From positions 124,001 to 188,000 of the forward strand of contig NZ_CP086594.1 in NCBI RefSeq assembly GCF_020866845.1: a DNA stretch of 64,000 nucleotides. The letters are read 5' to 3'. Below are positions 61,801 to 64,000 of the stretch, one piece after another. The stretch is from Sphingomonas radiodurans (GTDB lineage Bacteria; Pseudomonadota; Alphaproteobacteria; Sphingomonadales; Sphingomonadaceae). Every line of letters begins with the position of its first letter. The first letter of the stretch is position 1. A program made the position numbers and the translations under genes. The notes beneath the pieces were generated by a model. It searched no databases. It was not told the DNA's origin and saw only the letters and a program-made list of their open reading frames with translations.

Positions 61801-64000
61801 GTCGGTGCCGCCGGTGATCGACCCCGTCACGAACAGTGCATCGGCCGCCGTCCCACCACCGTCGGCATCGAGCTTCGTGAGCGACGCGCTTGTCCCAGCG
61901 GTCCCGGTGCCGAGCGTCAGCGGACCGTTGCCGGTAGAAATCGCCAGCGCCCCGACTGTTGCCGTCGCATTCGCGATCGTTGCAGCGCCCACCGCGGTTA
62001 CCGTGAGATCCCGATCAGCGGTGAGCGCAAGCGCGGACGTCGCGTTGCCACCCGCGTCGATCGTCAGATCCGTCCCGGCGATGCCCGTCCCGACCGAAGC
62101 GTCGCCACCCGTCGTCACCGAGACATTGCCGATCGTCGCAACCGCACGACTGATCGTCGCCGCACTATCGCTGAAAATCGCGACATCGCTGCCGCCAGTG
62201 ACCGAGCCGGTAACGAACAGCGCGTCGCCAGCCGCCACCACGCCATCCGTGTCGAGCTTGGTCAACGTCGCGACCGTGCCCGCAACCCCCGTGCCCAGCG
62301 ACAGCGCGCCATTACGCGCCGTGATCGTCAGCGCCTCGCTCGTGGCGGTAGCATTCGCGACCGTCGCGGCGCCCAACGCGTCGATCGTGAGATTCCGCCC
62401 CGCGGTCAGATCGACCGCCGACGTCGCGTCACGGCCTGCCGTCACCGACAGATCTGTCCCCGCCAGCCCGGTCCGGATCACCGCATCGCGGCCCGTCTCG
62501 ACCACCAGATTGCCAGTCGTCGCGGTCGCCGCGTTGATTGTCGCATCGGTCGAGCTGAAGACCGCAACATCGCTGCCGCCAGTAACCGAGCCGGTGACGA
62601 TTAGCGCATCGCCACCCGCGACCACGCCATCAGTGTCGAGCTTGGTCAACGTAGCAACCGTGCCCGCGCCGCCGGTGCCGAGCGACAACGCACCATTACG
62701 CGCCGTTACTGCAAGCGCCTCGTTCGTGGCGGTGGCAGTCGCGATCGTCGCACTGCCCAAGGCATCGATCGTCAGGTTCCGCCCCGCGGTCAGATCGACC
62801 GCCGACGTCGCGTCACGGCCTGCCGTTACCGACAGATCCGTCCCCCCCAGCCCGCTCCGGATCACCGCATCGCGGCCCGTCTCGACCGCCAGATTACCCG
62901 ACGTCGCGTTCGCCGCGTTGATCGTTGCGTCCGTCGCGCTGAAGATCACGACATCGCTGCCGCCAGTGACCGCAGTCGTAACGGCCAACGCGTCGCCAGC
63001 CGCCACGACGCCATCCGTGTCGAGCTTGGTCAACGTCGCGACAGTGCCCGCAACTCCCGTGCCCAGCGAAAGCGCGCCGTTACGCGCCGTGATCGCAAGC
63101 GCCTCGCTCGTGGCGGTGGCAGTCGCGATCGTCGCACTGCCCAAGGCATCGATCGTAAGATTCCGCGCCGCGGTCAGATCGACCGCCGACGTCACGTCGC
63201 GCCCCGCCGTCACTGACAGATCCGTCCCCGCCAGCCCGGTCAGGATCACTGCATCGTGACCCGTCTGGACCACCAGATTATCCGCCGTCGCGGTCGCCGC
63301 GTTTATCGTCGCGTCGGTCGCGCTGATGATCGTTGCATCGGTGCCGCCAGTGATCGCGGCGGTGACGAACAGCGCATCCTCGCTCGCCGCCACAACACCA
63401 GCCACGGCATCGTCATCGCGTTTGACCAGCGTCGCACTTGTCCCCGCAACACCGGTCCCGAGTGTCAGGCGCCCGGCTTCCGCCAGCAGCGACAGCGTCG
63501 TCGTGCTCGCAGCATCGACGACATCCAGCGCATCCGCGGCAACGACGATGCTCGCGCCGTCGATCTCGCCGAGCTGCGCGACCCCAAGCAGCGCGCCGAC
63601 TGACAAATCGGTCGCCGCAGCCAGCCGCGCCGAGCCATAACCGTCGACGAGCGGCATTGCGATCGGATCGACTGCCGCCGCACTGCCGCCGGTCGTGCGC
63701 AAGGTGGCCACGCCACTCACTTGCGCCGAACCGATCTGCAGCCCACCCGTCGCGGACAGGTCGAGCGACGCCGCGACGATCCGGCCGAACCGCGCCGTGC
63801 CGATCGTGCCGCTGCTGGTCACTGCCCCGCCCGCGTTGATCGTGCCGAACGTCGCCGCATTGGTGGCGTCAATGACCACTCGCCCGGGCGTGCTCAACGT
63901 CGCGCCACCACCGGTCGCCATCCAGCCGTCGCGTAAGCCGCTGATCGACCCCTCGCCAGCGCTGACGCCCAGCGCCCCACCGCTAGTCACAGCGCTACCG
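55852..64000 (-). CDS. Giant filamentous-haemagglutinin-like repeat protein, partial (N-terminus outside window)
   Basis: At least 2716 residues, open at the right edge of the window. Composition is Ala/Thr/Gly/Asp/Val with almost no Cys, Trp or Lys, predicted as a long right-handed beta-helix. The visible N-terminal 180 residues are degenerate. Residues about 190-2320 form 17 tandem repeats of 122-128 aa, and a unique C-terminal region of about 370 aa holds the only cysteines (NGCVIGSPDRGC and ECPEDEPNC) and ends GSPR. There is no autotransporter barrel or LPXTG-like anchor, so export is probably by a two-partner TpsB-type pore encoded beyond the window. Coupled by ATGA to the CHAT gene. Confidence 0.88.
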   Translation of the reverse strand, partial: GSAVTSGGALGVSAGEGSISGLRDGWMATGGGATLSTPGRVVIDATNAATFGTINAGGAVTSSGTIGTARFGRIVAASLDLSATGGLQIGSAQVSGVATLRTTGGSAAAVDPIAMPLVDGYGSARLAAATDLSVGALLGVAQLGEIDGASIVVAADALDVVDAASTTTLSLLAEAGRLTLGTGVAGTSATLVKRDDDAVAGVVAASEDALFVTAAITGGTDATIISATDATINAATATADNLVVQTGHDAVILTGLAGTDLSVTAGRDVTSAVDLTAARNLTIDALGSATIATATATSEALAITARNGALSLGTGVAGTVATLTKLDTDGVVAAGDALAVTTAVTGGSDVVIFSATDATINAANATSGNLAVETGRDAVIRSGLGGTDLSVTAGRDATSAVDLTAGRNLTIDALGSATIATATATNEALAVTARNGALSLGTGGAGTVATLTKLDTDGVVAGGDALIVTGSVTGGSDVAVFSSTDATINAATATTGNLVVETGRDAVIRTGLAGTDLSVTAGRDATSAVDLTAGRNLTIDALGAATVANATATSEALTITARNGALSLGTGVAGTVATLTKLDTDGVVAAGDALFVTGSVTGGSDVAIFSDSAATISRAVATIGNVSVTTGGDASVGTGIAGTDLTIDAGGNATSALALTADRDLTVTAVGAATIANATATVGALAISTGNGPLTLGTGTAGTSASLTKLDADGGGTAADALFVTGSITGGTDVTIRSATDAIAALASATAGDLLVVTGRDAVIDRGGAGSDLTINAGRDARSTIDLTAGNNLTINAGGLSAIANATAQSGALTITTQTGPLTLGTGVAGTSVSLTKNNVDGGIAADDALFVTGSVTGGMDVSIVSATDATVSLATATTGNLLVDAGRDAVVVTGVAGSDLAISAGRDASSSDTLSAGQNITIDAGVSALIARAAAAGGALAVTTQRGALTLGLGTAGTDVSLTKQDIDGGGTPDDALFVTGSVTGGANVTIVSATSATINQATATGGNLSVATGGDASVRSGDAGGNLVIDAGRNASSDVALVAGEDVTIDAVGDATIASATATRGALAITSESGALTLGTGVAGTGVTLTKLGAVGGLIVSDSVLGGTDVTIGSATDATIERATATTGTLLVTADRDAVVRVGAAGTDIGISAGRDALSDTDLTAVGNVSVDAIGDAQIANATAVAGNLAISTQQGALTLGTGDAGANVTLSKAAVGSGDGADALFVTNSVTGGANVTITSATDATIELATATAGNLTVGTDGNAIVRIGRAGTDIGIAAGADVVSDTELTAGRDITVDAVGSARVVSATATTGALAIATVTGPLTLDTGTAGAGVTLAKRGTIGGLDVTQSVTGGGDVTISSTTDATIELAMATAGNLLVSAAGDALVRSGGAGTNLTVNAGGDVRSDIALTAGQHLSIDAGGSADVLAATATDGALAITTRSGALTLGTGTAGTSATLTKLGVDGGLLVTGSLTAGTDAAIRSDTFATVREATATAGNLLVETAGDAILSTIGAGTDLTVTAGGDVVSDISLTGGRNVTIDAADSAAITTATATGGALAITTRNGEFTLGTGLAGTSATLTKLGTVDALSVTGSITAGTDATIRSATSATVRETTASAGDLLVVTGGDATLSTAAAGTNLTVNAGGDVVSDISLTAGRDLSVDAGGSADVLAATATGGALAITTQRGALTLGTGVAGSSATLTKLGVDDGLVVTDSLTAGTDATIRSATFATVREATATAGNLLVATGGDATLVTVAAGNDLTVTSGGDLISDTSLVGGRNLTIDAADSAAIERAVATRGVLAITTRSGGLTLGTGVAGTSATLTKLGAVDALSVTGSLTAGTDATIRSATSATVRQATATAGNLLVETGGDTILATGAAGTDLTINAGRSVVSDLSLSAGRNVAVTAATEARIASAAATGGALAITTQAGALTLGTGVAGTSAALTKLGATDALSVTGSLTVGTDATIRSATAATVNRVEARTGALAVTTGSDAIVTTGRAGTDLTLTAGRDVTSSDALAAGRTVTIDAGGTASIAIAAATSGALAITARRGGLALGSGRAGAGVVLTTRNEDGIASAGEALGVTGSVTGGTDVTIRSATAATVNQATATGGTLLVETVGDASVRNGVAGSNLVVTAGGNAASDTSLTAGSNLTVDAVGSATIANATATRGALAITTRNGGISLGTGVAGTNATLTKAGTAGGLFVTNALTAGGDVTVRSATAATVNQATATGGPLRVDAGTDAIVRTGSAGTDLTVTAARNATSDRSMTAGRNIAVQAGQSAQITAATARAGTLAITATTGDLTLGTGSAGTTATLTKRGGTGGLTIGTSLTAAGYVTLDSAGAIEVSGPVTASGASATITAINNGTGATAIGGAAGTPGFALAEVEVNRLRAANVVVDSLTRDVSIGKLAIDGGTGSSALRFFTVGSAAVTGAVSGGGTGTLQIGGRNGAEPIGLVDAATLARRITADVSGASIAFANGTVDLRAQRVTFGSGFEFNTYVGLTNAEVARIVANAGSALYNGNTSRADYLVTKKLTISYADFALFQNTKPGVSGGVVLNAGGGNSVDQTALQLYSTGDFKDNSFAVFGTVNGFVGRAAGVLPNEVLNIADPNPRTLRITQSNSRVNGCVIGSPDRGCLITDVPRTEFRLYDERQTQLFTTADDASIYANPLVGRGNEGLIVDIADVPVGIDTIECPEDEPNCRTPGSPR
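57030..63435 (-). repeat. 17 tandem coding repeats of 366-384 bp
   Basis: Counting the recurring segment (ATLTK-like start, then VTGSVTGGTDVTIRSATDATI, NLLVETGRDAVV, GTDLTVTAGRD, LTAGRNLTIDA, ATATGGALAITTRNGALTLGTG) gives 17 full units and a partial 18th. Units nearest the right edge (62.25-63.02 kb) are 384 bp apart and very similar in DNA. Units in the middle lose six residues (366 bp). The bases keep one reading frame throughout. Confidence 0.85.

Noticed and set aside
57030..63435. Regular repeats as a possible CRISPR or satellite array
   Set aside because: The period is 366-384 bp, in one reading frame, with no short conserved direct repeats separated by unique spacers.
57164..63603. 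Very long plus-strand open frames opposite the repeat protein (861, 350 and 666 codons)
   Set aside because: They are antisense to an evident repeat gene; the GC-rich, stop-poor repeated codons create them. They show only Pro/Ala/Ser/Val repeats and no ribosome-binding sites.

Overview
This 64 kb window comes from a high-GC alphaproteobacterial chromosome, most likely Sphingomonas or a close sphingomonad. The reasons are the gene content (tig beside tRNA-Leu, TonB-dependent receptor, DoxX-like protein, glycine-zipper surface protein), a sphingomonad-type REP-like sequence near 16.47 kb, and a T6SS with two TssC sheath paralogues as in alphaproteobacterial imp loci. No phage, insertion sequence or CRISPR array was seen. 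The assignment rests on recognition, not on a database search.

Left part (1-20 kb) is mostly housekeeping and general accessory genes. In order it holds trigger factor (cut by the window edge), tRNA-Leu(UAG), proline-rich micro-proteins, a single-domain response regulator, a 23S pseudouridine synthase overlapping rsmD, an MHS-type MFS transporter, a strong candidate for a structured small RNA (about 5660-5767), a beta-propeller-like exported protein, a frameshifted SnoaL-like gene, a GFA-domain protein, UvrD/PcrA helicase, an aspartyl/asparaginyl-hydroxylase-like protein, DoxX-like and glycine-zipper proteins, a DUF985-type cupin, a peroxiredoxin/2OG-Fe(II) oxygenase fusion, a prolyl oligopeptidase, an MFS transporter, an alpha/beta hydrolase and an M23 peptidase.

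Middle part (20.3-51.8 kb) is one T6SS neighbourhood. It starts with the regulatory pair PppA-type phosphatase and PpkA-type kinase, followed by a convergent FHA protein, a regulatory-domain methyltransferase, an unknown 206-aa protein, a TonB receptor and a GNAT enzyme. Then comes a long minus-strand operon, transcribed from about 51.7 kb down to 29.7 kb: tssA-tssB-tssC-tssC2-tssE-tssF-tssG-clpV-hcp-vgrG-(unknown)-tagH-tssK-tssL-tssM. Many junctions are 4-base ATGA overlaps. hcp sits between two strong hairpins. I found no tssJ. A PAAR tip gene diverges from tssA.

Right part (52-64 kb) is the most unusual region. Reading leftwards on the minus strand there is a giant filamentous-haemagglutinin-like protein with 17 tandem 122-128-aa repeats (its N-terminus lies outside the window), an exported CHAT-domain caspase-like protein joined to it by ATGA overlap, and 31 bases later a predicted His-Me-finger DNA/RNA endonuclease. 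The nuclease ends 7 bases from the convergent PAAR gene. It could therefore be a T6SS cargo effector or a component of the adhesin-CHAT operon; no immunity gene is evident. This adhesin/CHAT/nuclease/PAAR arrangement is the best candidate for an undescribed system here.

The only gene-free stretch over 300 bases is 5557-5998; it holds the small RNA candidate and a relatively AT-rich leader.
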